This document shows positions 43,461 to 53,279 of a DNA stretch of 64,000 nucleotides, one piece after another (the first letter of the stretch is position 1; every line of letters begins with the position of its first letter). Source of the DNA: Marinomonas alcarazii (GTDB taxonomy: Bacteria > Pseudomonadota > Gammaproteobacteria > Pseudomonadales > Marinomonadaceae); NCBI RefSeq assembly GCF_003208215.1, contig NZ_QKLW01000002.1, positions 186,001 through 250,000 on the forward strand, given 5' to 3'. The notes beneath the pieces were generated by a model. It was given only the letters and a program-made list of their open reading frames with translations. It had not been told where the DNA came from and ran no database searches. A program made the position numbers and the translations under genes.

Positions 43461-44222
43461 ATGAAAAGCGCTCGTATACTTTTTAACAATAAAACATTAG
43501 ACGTCACCATCAACGAACAGGATCAAGTTGTTACTCAACAAGGTGATGTATTAGCAGACGGTTCATTTACATGGTTACCGCCTTGCGAAGGTAAAATGTT
43601 CGTTTTGGCGATTAACTATGCCGATCATGCGGCTGAACTCTCTTTCAAAGCACCAGAAGAGCCTTTAGTCTTTTTGAAGAATAAAAACTCCCTAATTGGT
43701 CACGATCAAAACACTTACCGCCCCGATAACGTCGATTACATGCATTATGAATGTGAATTAGTTGTGGTCATCGGCAAAGAAGCCAAAAACGTTTCGAAAG
43801 AAGACGCAATGAACTATGTCGGTGGTTACACAGTGGGCAATGACTATGCAATTCGCGACTACTTAGAAAACTACTACCGCCCTAATTTGCGCGTAAAAAG
43901 CCGTGATACTTGCACCCCAATTGGTCCATATCTCGTTGATGCCAAAGACATTAAAGACCCTCATAACTTGATGCTGCGCACTTATATTAATGGTGAACTC
44001 AAGCAAGAAGGCAACACTAAGGATTTGGTCTTTAATATTCCTCATCTTATCGCCTACTTAAGTGACATTATGACATTAACACCAGGCGATATGATCTTTA
44101 CAGGCACACCAGAAGGTCTGGCTGATGTAAAACCCGGTGACGTGGTAACCACAGAAGTAGAAGGCGTTGGCGTTTTAAAAAATACCATTATTTCTGAAAC
44201 AGAATACCTAAAAACAATTTAA
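43461..44222 (+). CDS. hpaG2: 2-Hydroxyhepta-2,4-diene-1,7-dioate isomerase, HpaG C-terminal type
   Basis: 253 residues of the FAH family with intact metal site: NVDYMHYECELVVVIGKEA (two Glu) and SRDTCTPIGPYLVD, then MTLTPGDMIFTGTPEGLADV. Corresponds to the isomerase half of HpaG. Start is 9 bp downstream of hpaG1, so co-translated as separate chains. Confidence 0.88.
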   Translation: MKSARILFNNKTLDVTINEQDQVVTQQGDVLADGSFTWLPPCEGKMFVLAINYADHAAELSFKAPEEPLVFLKNKNSLIGHDQNTYRPDNVDYMHYECELVVVIGKEAKNVSKEDAMNYVGGYTVGNDYAIRDYLENYYRPNLRVKSRDTCTPIGPYLVDAKDIKDPHNLMLRTYINGELKQEGNTKDLVFNIPHLIAYLSDIMTLTPGDMIFTGTPEGLADVKPGDVVTTEVEGVGVLKNTIISETEYLKTI

Positions 44223-44236
44223 ATTAAGGGTGTAGC

Positions 44237-45040
44237 ATGCTTTCAAAAGACATTATTACGGCTTGCGCTAACAAGCTTAATCAAGCAGAAAAAGAACGCG
44301 TTCAAATCCGTCAAATCTCACTAGATTATCCAGATATCACGTTTGATGATGCGTACGCCATTCAACGTGAATGGGTGCAAATGAAATTAAATGAAGGTCG
44401 CAAGATAATTGGCCATAAAATTGGCTTAACATCTCGTGCGATGCAGATGAGTTCACAAATTGATGAGCCCGATTACGGCACCTTGCTTGATGACATGCTG
44501 TATTACGATGGCTGTGAAATTGAAACGGACAAATTCATTGTGCCGCGTATCGAAGTCGAATTAGCTTTTGTTTTAAAAAAGCCATTGAAAGGACCAAACT
44601 GCACGATTTTCGATGTTTATAACGCCACAGATTATGTTATTCCAGCCCTTGAGCTTATTGATGCTCGCAGTCAATCTATCGACCCAGAAAGCAAACGCCC
44701 ACGCAAAGTCTTCGATACCATTGCTGATAATGCTGCCAACGCTGCGATTATCCTAGGTGGGCGACCGATCAAAATAGATGAAATGGATTTACGCTGGGCG
44801 TCTGCCATTATGCAACGCAACGGCATTATTGAAGAAACCGGTGTGGCGGCAGGCGTGCTCAACCACCCTGCCAATGGAGTTGCATGGTTAGCCAATAAAT
44901 TAGCGCCATTTGACGTCGAACTTGAACCAGGACAAATCATCCTTGGCGGTTCTTTTACTCGCCCGATTGCAGCACGTAAAGGCGATACGTTCAACGTGGA
45001 CTATGGCCCACTTGGCTCAGTGTCTTGTCATTTTGCTTAG
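44237..45040 (+). CDS. hpaH: 2-Oxo-hept-4-ene-1,7-dioate hydratase
   Basis: 267 residues of the MhpD/HpaH hydratase family. GHKIGLTSRAMQMSSQIDEP, FIVPRIEVELAFVLKKPL and LGGSFTRPIAARKGDTF are the conserved blocks. Hydrates the diene acid produced by HpaG to 2,4-dihydroxy-hept-2-enedioate. Short gap (14 bp) after hpaG2. Confidence 0.92.
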   Translation: MLSKDIITACANKLNQAEKERVQIRQISLDYPDITFDDAYAIQREWVQMKLNEGRKIIGHKIGLTSRAMQMSSQIDEPDYGTLLDDMLYYDGCEIETDKFIVPRIEVELAFVLKKPLKGPNCTIFDVYNATDYVIPALELIDARSQSIDPESKRPRKVFDTIADNAANAAIILGGRPIKIDEMDLRWASAIMQRNGIIEETGVAAGVLNHPANGVAWLANKLAPFDVELEPGQIILGGSFTRPIAARKGDTFNVDYGPLGSVSCHFA

Positions 45041-45067
45041 TCGTACCATTTTGCTTAGGAGATAGAC

Positions 45068-45874
45068 ATGGCTGCCCCTAAAAATACCTTTAAAGCGGCT
45101 CTCAAAAACCAACAGCCACAGATTGGTCTGTGGCTTGGCTTAGCCAACAACTACACAGCTGAACTTATTGCCAGTGCGGGGTTTGATTGGCTTTTAATTG
45201 ACGGTGAACACGCACCAAATACCTTGCAAACCATGGTAGGTCAATTACAAGCTATCTCGCCCTATCATAGTCACCCTATCGTCAGGCCAGCCTGGGCAGA
45301 CCATGTCGCACTCAAGCAAATACTTGATCTTGGCGTGCAAACTGTCCTAGCACCCATGGTAGATAATGCTGAGCAAGCGCTGGAGATAGTCAAAGCAACA
45401 CGCTACCCACCTGCTGGTATTCGTGGAGTCGGCAGTGCATTAGCACGTGCTTCACAATTCAATCGAACACCTGATTATTTGACGACAGCGAACGAAGAAA
45501 TCTGTGTACTGGTTCAAATTGAATCTCTGCGAGCCGTCGAAGAACTGGATAATATTCTTGCTGTAGATGGGGTCGACGGCGTCTTTATTGGACCGGCAGA
45601 CCTGAGCGCATCACTGGGCTACATCGGCCAGCCAAATCATCCTGAAGTGGTGAAAGTGATAGAGCAAAGCATTGCGAAAATTGTTGCTGCGGGCAAGGCG
45701 CCAGGCATTTTAATGGCAGACAAGGTGCAAGCAAAACATTACTTGTCACTCGGCGCATTATTTGTCGCTGTTGGCAGTGATACGGGTTTACTTATGAACA
45801 GTACTAAAGCTTTGGTGAATGAGTTCAAGCCTGAACAAAATTCCCATGAAGAAGCAACAGCATCCGTCTATTAA
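45068..45874 (+). CDS. hpaI: 4-Hydroxy-2-oxoheptanedioate aldolase
   Basis: 268 residues, class II aldolase of the HpaI family. [19 protein letters not shown] and [19 protein letters not shown] with [18 protein letters not shown] are diagnostic. Cleaves the C7 acid into pyruvate and succinic semialdehyde; this is the last step. Last gene of the plus-strand operon, followed by a double hairpin. Confidence 0.93.
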   Translation: MAAPKNTFKAALKNQQPQIGLWLGLANNYTAELIASAGFDWLLIDGEHAPNTLQTMVGQLQAISPYHSHPIVRPAWADHVALKQILDLGVQTVLAPMVDNAEQALEIVKATRYPPAGIRGVGSALARASQFNRTPDYLTTANEEICVLVQIESLRAVEELDNILAVDGVDGVFIGPADLSASLGYIGQPNHPEVVKVIEQSIAKIVAAGKAPGILMADKVQAKHYLSLGALFVAVGSDTGLLMNSTKALVNEFKPEQNSHEEATASVY

Positions 45875-45888
45875 GTGCTGGTTGTTAT

Positions 45889-45988
45889 CTGAGTATGTCT
45901 GCCTCCCAGTTAACATACTCAGATATTTGATCTTGGATCACCCTTAGTTTGCCCAGCATGATATTTATTCGCATGCTGGGCTTTTTTT
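45889..45988 (+). terminator. Double hairpin after hpaI, second one a strong terminator
   Basis: First: CTGAGTATGT (45889-45898) with ACATACTCAG (45913-45922), 10-bp stem. Second: GCCCAGCATG (45951-45960) with CATGCTGGGC (45972-45981) then seven T. The second is a classical Rho-independent terminator. Confidence 0.85.
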
Positions 45989-46102
45989 TATTATGACGTT
46001 GAGCAAAAAATCTCTTTTAATATTTCTATACTGTATTCTTAAGAGCCTGCAAAAAAACGCACTAAAAACAAATCTACCACGACAATAATAGAAGCTAATT
46101 TA

Positions 46103-47005
46103 ATGAAAAAAGAATGGATCCCCAACATCACTATTGGCCAAGACTATGATGTCGCCTACAAAGACGCCACGATTCATTTTGATGTACTTGGAAAAATGGC
46201 GGACTTCTTTGGTCGTGATATGCCAATGCATTTGCATGCAGAATACTGCCAAATACATCTTATTTTGTCAGGGAAAACGTTATTTAATATCGAGCAAAAT
46301 GTTTATGAAACGGAAGGCTGTGCTGCGTTTTACACGCCACCAGCTACACCACACGCTTTTTTAACTGAGCCTACCGCACCAGGTTATGTCATCACCATTC
46401 ATAACACTCATTTACAAAGAATCATGGCTGAACTGAATGCTTACAGTAATCACAACTCATTACTGATGCCATTTCATCTAGATCGTAACAAAGACACCAA
46501 CTCTAACCCGCTGCATTGGGAGCAATTATTAAACCTATTCAAAATGCTCAAGCTTGAATGGAACCAATCTGCTCTGTTTCAACAAGAAGGCATTGAATCC
46601 ATTGTGAAACTGATCTTAATTAGCATGTTAAGACTGGCAGGCGCAGAGCAGCCCAGAAAACAACACAACCAAAGTGAAATCCTTTGTTTTAGAGAATTTA
46701 GTTCATTGCTTGAGCGTCATTTTTTAACGGAAAAGCAGATCCAATTTTATTGTAACTCTTTAAACATAAATGAAAGCAGATTGAATTATTTATGTAACAA
46801 GATAACGAAACTCAGCCCTAAGAAATTGATCAATGGACGAATTCTGCTTGAGGCAAAACGCCTATTATCTCACACCAATAAAAACCTCACCGAAATCGCG
46901 TACACCTTAGGTTATCTTGACCCTTCCTATTTTTCACGGTTCTTCTTAAAAAACACGGGAATGAGCCCTTCGGATTTTCGAAAACACTACAGAAAAAGTG
47001 AATAA
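46103..47005 (+). CDS. hpaA: AraC-family regulator, HpaA-like
   Basis: 300 residues. N-terminal cupin (MHLHAEYCQIHLILSGKTLF, then GCAAFYTPPATPHAF) and a C-terminal AraC HTH (NLTEIAYTLGYLDPSYFSRF). HpaA activates the 4-hydroxyphenylacetate hydroxylase and transport genes in enterics in response to 4-HPA; this gene lies straight after hpaI. Assigned on architecture and location. Confidence 0.82.
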   Translation: MKKEWIPNITIGQDYDVAYKDATIHFDVLGKMADFFGRDMPMHLHAEYCQIHLILSGKTLFNIEQNVYETEGCAAFYTPPATPHAFLTEPTAPGYVITIHNTHLQRIMAELNAYSNHNSLLMPFHLDRNKDTNSNPLHWEQLLNLFKMLKLEWNQSALFQQEGIESIVKLILISMLRLAGAEQPRKQHNQSEILCFREFSSLLERHFLTEKQIQFYCNSLNINESRLNYLCNKITKLSPKKLINGRILLEAKRLLSHTNKNLTEIAYTLGYLDPSYFSRFFLKNTGMSPSDFRKHYRKSE

Positions 47006-47079
47006 CCTACATACTTGGGTTATTCACTTCTTTGAAAAATAAGTTCCATTGCTAAGATAAAAAATAACAAATAAACACT

Positions 47080-48396
47080 TTATCTTTGCCCTGTAAAATA
47101 TCCCTGTAGCTGATGAGTCATTTTACCACCTGTCAAAAGAATATTTTTAAGACTTTCACGAGCAAAAATATTTTTATGATGAATCCCAGTAAACAGAGCA
47201 TACAAATTACTCCCGCCTAACATACCTTCGGCAACGACTCTACTGACCAAATGACTTGGAGTGACGCCAAAACCGGCATAACCCTGCACATAAAACACAT
47301 TTGGATGTCCTGCCAAGGTTCCAACTTGAGGAAACAAATTTCGTCCTAATGACATTGGCCCTCCCCAAGCCATGTCGATTTTTACCTCTTTTAAGTATGG
47401 AAAGATGTTTAACATAATTTCTCGATTCCACTTAAATAAATCTTTGGGGATATATTCAACAAAGTGCGTTGCACCACCAAATAATAAACGATTTTCATTT
47501 GTTACTCGGTAGTAATCAATGACAGGACGAACATCACTAAACGCCCCTCTAATTGGACTAATTCTATTAATAAGCTCATCTGATAACGGCTCTGTTGCCA
47601 TCTGAAATGACATAGTATTAATTATACTTTTTTCTAGTTTTGGTTCTAATCCATTGATAAAGGAGTCACATGCCCAAAGCATTTTTTCGGCGACGACACT
47701 ACCCATAGCAGTTCTAACGGTGACTTTTTTTCCATACTCAACGGAAGTAACTTTTGAGTTTTCATATATTTTTACTCCCAAATCAGTCGCTGCCGCCGCC
47801 TCCCCAAGTAACAAATTCAGCGAATGAACATGCCCCCCATCCATATAACGAAGCACTGAACAGTAGGAGCGACTTCCAACAACAGTCTCCACTTCACGCC
47901 CTGTTACTAACCCAATATCTGAATTATGGTCAAGTAACTTAAACTCTCTTTCCCATGACTCTAATAGCTTTTGCTGACGTTGATTAAAAGCACAAAAGCC
48001 GTATCCATGTCTAAAATCCGCATCAATGTTATATTTATTAATCCGTTCTTTAACAATTTTTATGCCCTCAGCAGAAATTTTAAATATCGCATCGACACCA
48101 TCTTCTCCAATATCCTTTTTAATCAAATCTAAATTATGCCCAACGCCAGGCATAATGTGACCTCCATTTCTTCCTGTACCACCATAACCTAAATGTTTTG
48201 CCTCTATTAAAACAATATTTTTGATACCTTTTTCTGCTAGCTCTAATGCTGTATTAATACCTGTAAAACCACCACCAATAACAACAATATCAGCCACTAA
48301 ATCCTCTTGCAAAGAGGGAAACCTCAAATCATATTTTTTCGTTGCAGAATAATAATTTAAAGAATCCATCTTATCGAAATAATCATTTTTTGCCAT
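47080..48396 (-). CDS. FAD-dependent oxidoreductase, PuuB-like
   Basis: 438 residues from ATG 48396 (GAGAG upstream; an earlier ATG at 48414 lacks one). VVIGGGFTGINTALELAEKG, then EAKHLGYGGTGRNGGHIMPG resembles gamma-glutamylputrescine oxidase and related DAO-family enzymes. C-terminal MSLGRNLFPQVGTLAGH and QGYAGFGVTPSHLVS match. The substrate may be an amine; location in the arylamine island invites that, but no pathway gene specifies it. AT-rich codon usage compared with hpa genes. Confidence 0.78.
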   Translation of the reverse strand: MAKNDYFDKMDSLNYYSATKKYDLRFPSLQEDLVADIVVIGGGFTGINTALELAEKGIKNIVLIEAKHLGYGGTGRNGGHIMPGVGHNLDLIKKDIGEDGVDAIFKISAEGIKIVKERINKYNIDADFRHGYGFCAFNQRQQKLLESWEREFKLLDHNSDIGLVTGREVETVVGSRSYCSVLRYMDGGHVHSLNLLLGEAAAATDLGVKIYENSKVTSVEYGKKVTVRTAMGSVVAEKMLWACDSFINGLEPKLEKSIINTMSFQMATEPLSDELINRISPIRGAFSDVRPVIDYYRVTNENRLLFGGATHFVEYIPKDLFKWNREIMLNIFPYLKEVKIDMAWGGPMSLGRNLFPQVGTLAGHPNVFYVQGYAGFGVTPSHLVSRVVAEGMLGGSNLYALFTGIHHKNIFARESLKNILLTGGKMTHQLQGYFTGQR

Positions 48397-48510
48397 TTTC
48401 TCTCTAAGCCTCATAAGTGAAAATTGTTCTTTATTAATACATTAGAGCGCTATCAAAAAATGTCTATATCACAATCAGGACATTTTCATAACAGCGAATA
48501 AAAATTAAAA

Positions 48511-48528
48511 ACACCACTTTTGGGACAT
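48511..48528. promoter_or_regulatory. Degenerate ATRTCCC-N4-GGGAYAT site 3
   Basis: Reads ACACCAC TTTT GGGACAT: right half perfect, left half 4 of 7. Between the divergent PuuB-like and cupin genes. An AAAATGTC / GACATTTT inverted pair (48457-48464, 48479-48486) sits next to it. Confidence 0.35.
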
Positions 48529-48603
48529 ATCCTCACGTCATAAAGAAAGCTAGTCTCAAAACTTCGATAAAATCAATTTTCTAATCTACCTAGGGGACTA
48601 TCT

Positions 48604-48966
48604 ATGAAGATAAACACTGTCGATTTAACAAACATTGAACTCTTACCATGGGGAACGATTTCGGATCTCGGAGCAAAAACAATTGAAGGTGACTGTTTGA
48701 TTGGAGGTGCTATAGTCTATGGTGCACCGGATACAGCCGTGTGCTGCGCTTATTTTAGCTGTACAAAAGGTAAGTTCGAAATGGAGTTCCCTTTTCATGA
48801 ACATGCCATTGTTGTTGAAGGCGAGGTAACATTAACCTTACTTGATACTGGGGAAGAAAAAACTTACAAAAAAGGAGAAGCTTGGTTTTTCGAAAAGGGG
48901 ACTAAGTTGAAATGGGTAATTCACAGTGAACGTTTTATTAAGCATTACCTTTCAGTGGCAGAATAA
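48604..48966 (+). CDS. Cupin-domain protein
   Basis: 120 residues. Single cupin barrel: EMEFPFHEHAIVVEGEVTLT (motif 1 His/Glu) and KKGEAWFFEKGTKLKWVI (motif 2). EutQ/DUF861-like ethanolamine-utilization cupins are the closest I recall. Probably binds a small molecule or metal; divergent from the FAD oxidase, sharing its control region. The exact reaction is unknown. Confidence 0.75.
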   Translation: MKINTVDLTNIELLPWGTISDLGAKTIEGDCLIGGAIVYGAPDTAVCCAYFSCTKGKFEMEFPFHEHAIVVEGEVTLTLLDTGEEKTYKKGEAWFFEKGTKLKWVIHSERFIKHYLSVAE

Positions 48967-49188
48967 GCTAATTCGCATGACACACACACTTAGGCACAAA
49001 CAAAATTAAGTTAAAACAGCTGAAGCATTTTATTCAAAAGCACTAAACAAAATCGATCACTGTGTATCACTTTTTGACCACTAAAAAATGATAATTTCAC
49101 CTTGTTTAGTGCTTTTTGCCTCCTCCATTGCACCTTAGCTCATCGATTCAGTTCAAACAGTGCCTACATATCTCCACCCAAACCAAAG

Positions 49189-49200
49189 TTAACATATTAA
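49189..49200. promoter_or_regulatory. HpaR-type operator, site C (one mismatch)
   Basis: TTAACATATTAA, 61 bp before luxR2 and just before a TTGACA -35-like hexamer (49205-49210). Confidence 0.6.
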
Positions 49201-49260
49201 CTACTTGACATACTCACATCACAATGTAATCTATTTATATAATCTATATTATGAGCAATA

Positions 49261-50001
49261 ATGATGACCATAGCAGTCCTACACTCTATACCACAACTCA
49301 TTTCAAGCATCGGAACACGATACTTCTATAGCAGTTTAGCCTGTTTCATAAAATTTATACCCAATATCATGGATGCTAAAATTTTACTTTTCCCTCTCAC
49401 CAAAAAACCTCAAGTTTTAGGCGTTGAAACCATTAGCCAAATCGATAAATTCTACTGTGAATCGGCCTATTTACTAGACCCTACTTTTGATAAAATTGAT
49501 GATTCGAAAGATTACCAATGTTTTACCATCAATATAGAAGCAACAATAAACAAAAAAAATCAAAACTATTACAATCAGTTCTACCGATATATAAATTGGA
49601 AAAAAGAAACTATATTTTCAATTAAAATTGATGAATACAACATCATATGTATAGCGATTAATTCAACAGATTCGTATGAAGATCTATCAAACTATTTATT
49701 AATTATCAAAGAAATGATAATTAAACACGAATCAATAATTAAAAAAGAATATCAATCAAACAATCAGTGTAAAAATATATACACTAAAAAAACAACACAC
49801 CTAGAATCGCTCACAAACCGAGAAAAACAAATAGTAGACCTAATGCTGCAAGGACATTCACAGTCAAAAATAGCCGAATTTTGTTTCATTTCAGAAGGTA
49901 CAGTAAAAAATCATAAAAAAAACATCTATAAAAAACTAAACATTCACAGTCAAAGTGAGTTTTTTATTAAACTAAATCAATTCCCCTCCAACATTTTATA
50001 A
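49261..50001 (+). CDS. LuxR-family HTH regulator 2, paralogue of the one at 41882
   Basis: 246 residues. IDKFYCESAYLLDPTFD aligns with regulator 1, and the HTH LTNREKQIVDLMLQGHSQSK then CFISEGTVKNHKKNIYKKL is complete. More AT-rich and Lys/Asn-rich than regulator 1, hinting at a longer independent history. Two LuxR paralogues flanking hpa genes suggest recognition of different inducers or oligomer classes. Confidence 0.82.
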   Translation: MMTIAVLHSIPQLISSIGTRYFYSSLACFIKFIPNIMDAKILLFPLTKKPQVLGVETISQIDKFYCESAYLLDPTFDKIDDSKDYQCFTINIEATINKKNQNYYNQFYRYINWKKETIFSIKIDEYNIICIAINSTDSYEDLSNYLLIIKEMIIKHESIIKKEYQSNNQCKNIYTKKTTHLESLTNREKQIVDLMLQGHSQSKIAEFCFISEGTVKNHKKNIYKKLNIHSQSEFFIKLNQFPSNIL

Positions 50002-50229
50002 AATCTCAAACAACTGTTGATTATTGTTGAGATCTAAAGGATTAGCCCATCTCTACTTATTTTATAAATGATGGACAAGGTATCTTCGGCTATGACAGTC
50101 CAGACTATCAATTCATCAACCACTACCTATGAGCACATCTTTGCAATAAATTATAAAGTGTTTTCTCTAAATCAAGGATAAGCACGCTAAACCTTCAAAC
50201 CCATTGATGAAGACACTCAAAAAAATTAT

Positions 50230-50241
50230 TTAACATGTTAA
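50230..50241. promoter_or_regulatory. HpaR-type operator TTAACATGTTAA, site D
   Basis: Perfect palindrome 28 bp before the ATG of the decayed hpaD; a TATAAT -10 lies at 50251-50256. Confidence 0.7.
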
Positions 50242-50268
50242 TTAAAATGATATAATTTAGGCCTTTTT

Positions 50269-50491
50269 ATGGGGACTTTAAGTATTACGGGCTAATGTGA
50301 CACACGTTCCAACCATGTTGTTGTCAGAAAAACTAGGATGATTAGAAGGTTGTCGACAACCAGCTATTGATGGCCATCGTGAGATTGCTCATCGAGCCAA
50401 AGACGCTGGAGTAGATACCATTGTTGTTTTAGACACTCATAGTGTTGGTTAATGCTGGACATCATATTAATGCCAATGCTCATTATTAGGT
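50269..50491 (+). pseudogene. Decayed 5' fragment of a second hpaD
   Basis: ATG 50269 opens MGTLSITG, then frameshifted pieces read NVTHVPTMLLSEKLG, CRQPAIDGHREIAHRAKD, VDTIVVLDTHSV and LVNAGHHINANAHY, which align in order with the first ~70 residues of HpaD (MGKLALAAKITHVPSM.., IDGHLEISKRCRELGVDTIV, FDTHWLVNANYHIN). At least two frameshifts or stops break it, and the C-terminal three quarters are absent. Promoter and operator are still recognisable upstream. Confidence 0.82.
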
Positions 50492-50497
50492 AGACAA

Positions 50498-50920
50498 ATG
50501 CTCAATAAAACCATTACAAAACAAGATTTAACCACACAGGCGGCACTGCAACTTTGTAGTACCGCTATCGATCAAGCGGTACTACTTGGTATCAACGTCT
50601 GCATCACCATCGTTTGCTCTTCTGGACGAAATCTCGCCAGCGCGGCGATGAATAATGCGCCGCTGTTATCCCAAGCTATCTCTCATAAAAAAGCCATTAC
50701 TTCCGTGTCATTTGGCATACCAAGCAAAGAGTGGCAAAGCAAGCTAGCAGACAGAAATAACACCTTACTTGCTTTGCAAAGCGAGCCTGATTTTACTTTT
50801 TTAGGTGGAGGACTGCCGATTTTACTTGAAGGTTATATTGTTGGTGCGATTGGTGTATCTGGTGGTTCTGAACAACAAGACATTGATTGTGCGACAGCGG
50901 CAATAAACTTTCTGAACTAA
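50498..50920 (+). CDS. GlcG/HbpS family heme-binding-like protein
   Basis: 140 residues. DLTTQAALQLCSTAIDQAVL at the N-terminus, SAAMNNAPLLSQAISHKKAI and FLGGGLPILLEGYIVGAIGV at the C-terminus are the GlcG/HbpS pattern. Function in catabolic clusters is not well defined. It lies 7 bp after the hpaD remnant, so the remnant's promoter probably reads into it. Confidence 0.82.
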   Translation: MLNKTITKQDLTTQAALQLCSTAIDQAVLLGINVCITIVCSSGRNLASAAMNNAPLLSQAISHKKAITSVSFGIPSKEWQSKLADRNNTLLALQSEPDFTFLGGGLPILLEGYIVGAIGVSGGSEQQDIDCATAAINFLN

Positions 50921-50956
50921 AACCATACAACAGAATATTTTTATGTTGGAGCCGTT

Positions 50957-52135
50957 ATGCCCTCTACTTTAAGTAAATTAACCATCCCTTTGCTTGGCTA
51001 TTTAGTCGCTTTTGGGCCGCTTTCTATCGATATGTACTTACCAAGCTTACCGACCATAGCCAACAGCCTAGAAACCACGGATCAGCTGATACAAACCACC
51101 ATTACTGTATTTTTGCTTGGCATGGCAATCGGCATGCTCATTTTCGGCCCCTTATCCGATATGCTGGGTAGAAAGCGCTTACTGTTAATAGGTATAGGCT
51201 TTTATTTCTTGAGCAGTATAGGTTGCGCAATGGCATCCACAGGCGAGAGCCTGATTTTGTTTCGTTTCTTACAATCATTAGGAGGAGCGGCAGCGGCCGT
51301 TCTGGGTAGAGCGTTAGTGAGAGACTTGTATGAACTGAAGCGAGCCGCCAATATCCTTTCACACATGCATATCATCTCCATGATGGTCATGCTGGTATCG
51401 CCCATACTTGGGGCTTACATTGTGAGCTATTTTGAGTGGCGTTGGATTTTTTACTTCTTAGCTTTGTTCTCAATGCTAGCCTTTATTGGCAGCGCACTGT
51501 TGTTACCAGAAACAAAGTCCAACTCAAGCATAAAACCGAGCATCAGCCACTACTTCAACAACTACATTGACTGCCTACGCTCACCATTGTTGATCCAATA
51601 TGTACTGACCAACGCCTTTTCATTCGCTGGTATGTTTGCCTTCATCGCAACATCCGCATTTGTGTACATAGAATACTTTCAACTGTCAGAAACCCATTAT
51701 GCGATGCTCTTTTCTGCCAATATTGTCGCCATCATTATCGCCACCTTACTCAACTCGTATCTCAGTAAACGCTATAGCGTCAGCGTCGCATTAAATGTAG
51801 CGGTTGCTATCTCTTTTATGGCGACACTGATCATTTGGGGAATGTATGGCTTTAACAGCACACCAATTCTGTTATTTGTCATTGCTACCATGCTTTATAT
51901 CAGTGTCACTGGTGCGATCGGCGCCAACAGCTTAGCCACCTTATTTGACCTGTTACCAGAAAAAGCCGGCACAGTGTCTGGGCTTTTAGTAGCGGCGCAA
52001 TTTGCGATGGGAAGCTTCATTAGCTATGTGGCGAGTTTATTGTTCGATGGCACACCAGCAAGCCTTTTAATCATCATGGCCTGCTGTGGCACTTTGTGTT
52101 CATTGCTGTATATGAGCACAAAAATACGTCATTAA
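50957..52135 (+). CDS. Bcr/CflA-type multidrug MFS transporter
   Basis: 392 residues, 12 membrane helices. PLSIDMYLPSLPTIANSLET and the MFS motif A FGPLSDMLGRKRLLLIGI (near 62) are typical of the Bcr/CflA (DHA1) group of drug exporters. It may export an aromatic intermediate here, but only position suggests so. Follows the GlcG gene by 36 bp. Confidence 0.87.
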   Translation: MPSTLSKLTIPLLGYLVAFGPLSIDMYLPSLPTIANSLETTDQLIQTTITVFLLGMAIGMLIFGPLSDMLGRKRLLLIGIGFYFLSSIGCAMASTGESLILFRFLQSLGGAAAAVLGRALVRDLYELKRAANILSHMHIISMMVMLVSPILGAYIVSYFEWRWIFYFLALFSMLAFIGSALLLPETKSNSSIKPSISHYFNNYIDCLRSPLLIQYVLTNAFSFAGMFAFIATSAFVYIEYFQLSETHYAMLFSANIVAIIIATLLNSYLSKRYSVSVALNVAVAISFMATLIIWGMYGFNSTPILLFVIATMLYISVTGAIGANSLATLFDLLPEKAGTVSGLLVAAQFAMGSFISYVASLLFDGTPASLLIIMACCGTLCSLLYMSTKIRH

Positions 52136-52144
52136 TATTGCGCT

Positions 52145-53266
52145 CTAAGCATCCAGTAAATTCGTAACACATCTTAATAGGTGCTGCTGAACCTTTACTA
52201 GACCCTCTTCAATTTCTTGAATAGCGCTATTGATCTGATTAATAAGTGATTCAGCCCCATCGTAATCGTGCCTAGGTGTCTTCTTTAGCAAGCTTTCACC
52301 AAGCTCAAACAGACGATACAACGGTGCTTCAATAGCTTTAAAGGCGTCATGATCTCGATAGCTAAAATCATTATCGTCGCCATGGATATACCACTGAGCA
52401 AATACAGTTTTGTTTATATCCAGCACGTCATTATTAACATGCTCTGTACATAACCACTGTGCAATCCACGCATCTTTTATATTCATCAATTCAAACAATG
52501 AGGTCGACCCATGCCCATACAGCATCGCTTTATAGGCCGCTGAAATAATGAGCTCAGAGCTAACGTTGGTTTTGGCCATGCTTGACTGGATATTAACGGA
52601 ATGCTCATGATGCGAATTAATGGCTTCGTTTAGCACCTGAATACGTCGATCCACTTCTGCCGTTGTGGTTTGAATGCGTTGCACCAATGTCGAGATTTCA
52701 TCACTGGACTCTCTTGCGCGACTTGCCAAACCTCTAACTTCATCAGCAACAACGGCAAAGCCTCGACCATATTCGCCAGCACGAGCCGCTTCAATAGCGG
52801 CATTAAGCGCTAGCAAGTTAGTCTGTTCAGATATTTTATTGATGACACCAGCGAAGCTATCAATTTCCGTCGCTAAGCTTCGCAAGGTTAGCACCTCTTC
52901 TAAGCTTTTCTCTGCGTCTTCAGACATGAGCTTGGTAGCATCACAAAGCTTATTCAGCTCCAAATTACTTTTTTGATTTTCGCTTTTAACCTCTTCTACT
53001 TTACTCATTGGCTCAAACAGCTCTTCAGATACCTGATTTACCATTTGTGTAACAGGCACTAAAAGCCCCGTCATGCCATTTAATAAATTCTTCGTAAAAT
53101 CTAAGCCATCTGCTGTGCTTCCTTGAGAAGATAACTGTTCTTCTATCACCCTTATTTTAACGTCCTTTTCATCCACCAAATCCTGCAGCTGATGATTTTT
53201 AGTTTCTAATGATAAAATAACGTTTTTTTGTTCTGTTATTATTTTTGAGTTTTTAAAAGACAACAT
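52145..53266 (-). CDS. Soluble methyl-accepting chemotaxis protein with degenerate CZB-like domain
   Basis: 373 residues from ATG 53266 (GGAAG upstream). No transmembrane segment. N-terminal coiled coil (~5-50), then an MCP signalling hairpin with [20 protein letters not shown] and [21 protein letters not shown]-terminal ~120 residues have CZB-like spacing ([26 protein letters not shown]) but not the usual zinc Cys/His ligands. A cytoplasmic signal receptor for chemotaxis, perhaps toward pathway compounds. Confidence 0.82.
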   Translation of the reverse strand: MLSFKNSKIITEQKNVILSLETKNHQLQDLVDEKDVKIRVIEEQLSSQGSTADGLDFTKNLLNGMTGLLVPVTQMVNQVSEELFEPMSKVEEVKSENQKSNLELNKLCDATKLMSEDAEKSLEEVLTLRSLATEIDSFAGVINKISEQTNLLALNAAIEAARAGEYGRGFAVVADEVRGLASRARESSDEISTLVQRIQTTTAEVDRRIQVLNEAINSHHEHSVNIQSSMAKTNVSSELIISAAYKAMLYGHGSTSLFELMNIKDAWIAQWLCTEHVNNDVLDINKTVFAQWYIHGDDNDFSYRDHDAFKAIEAPLYRLFELGESLLKKTPRHDYDGAESLINQINSAIQEIEEGLVKVQQHLLRCVTNLLDA

Positions 53267-53279
53267 AGCTACTTCCATA

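Noticed and set aside
45910-45921. TTAACATACTCA as an eighth HpaR-type site before hpaA
   Set aside because: Only 9 of 12 bases match and it forms part of the stem-loop after hpaI.
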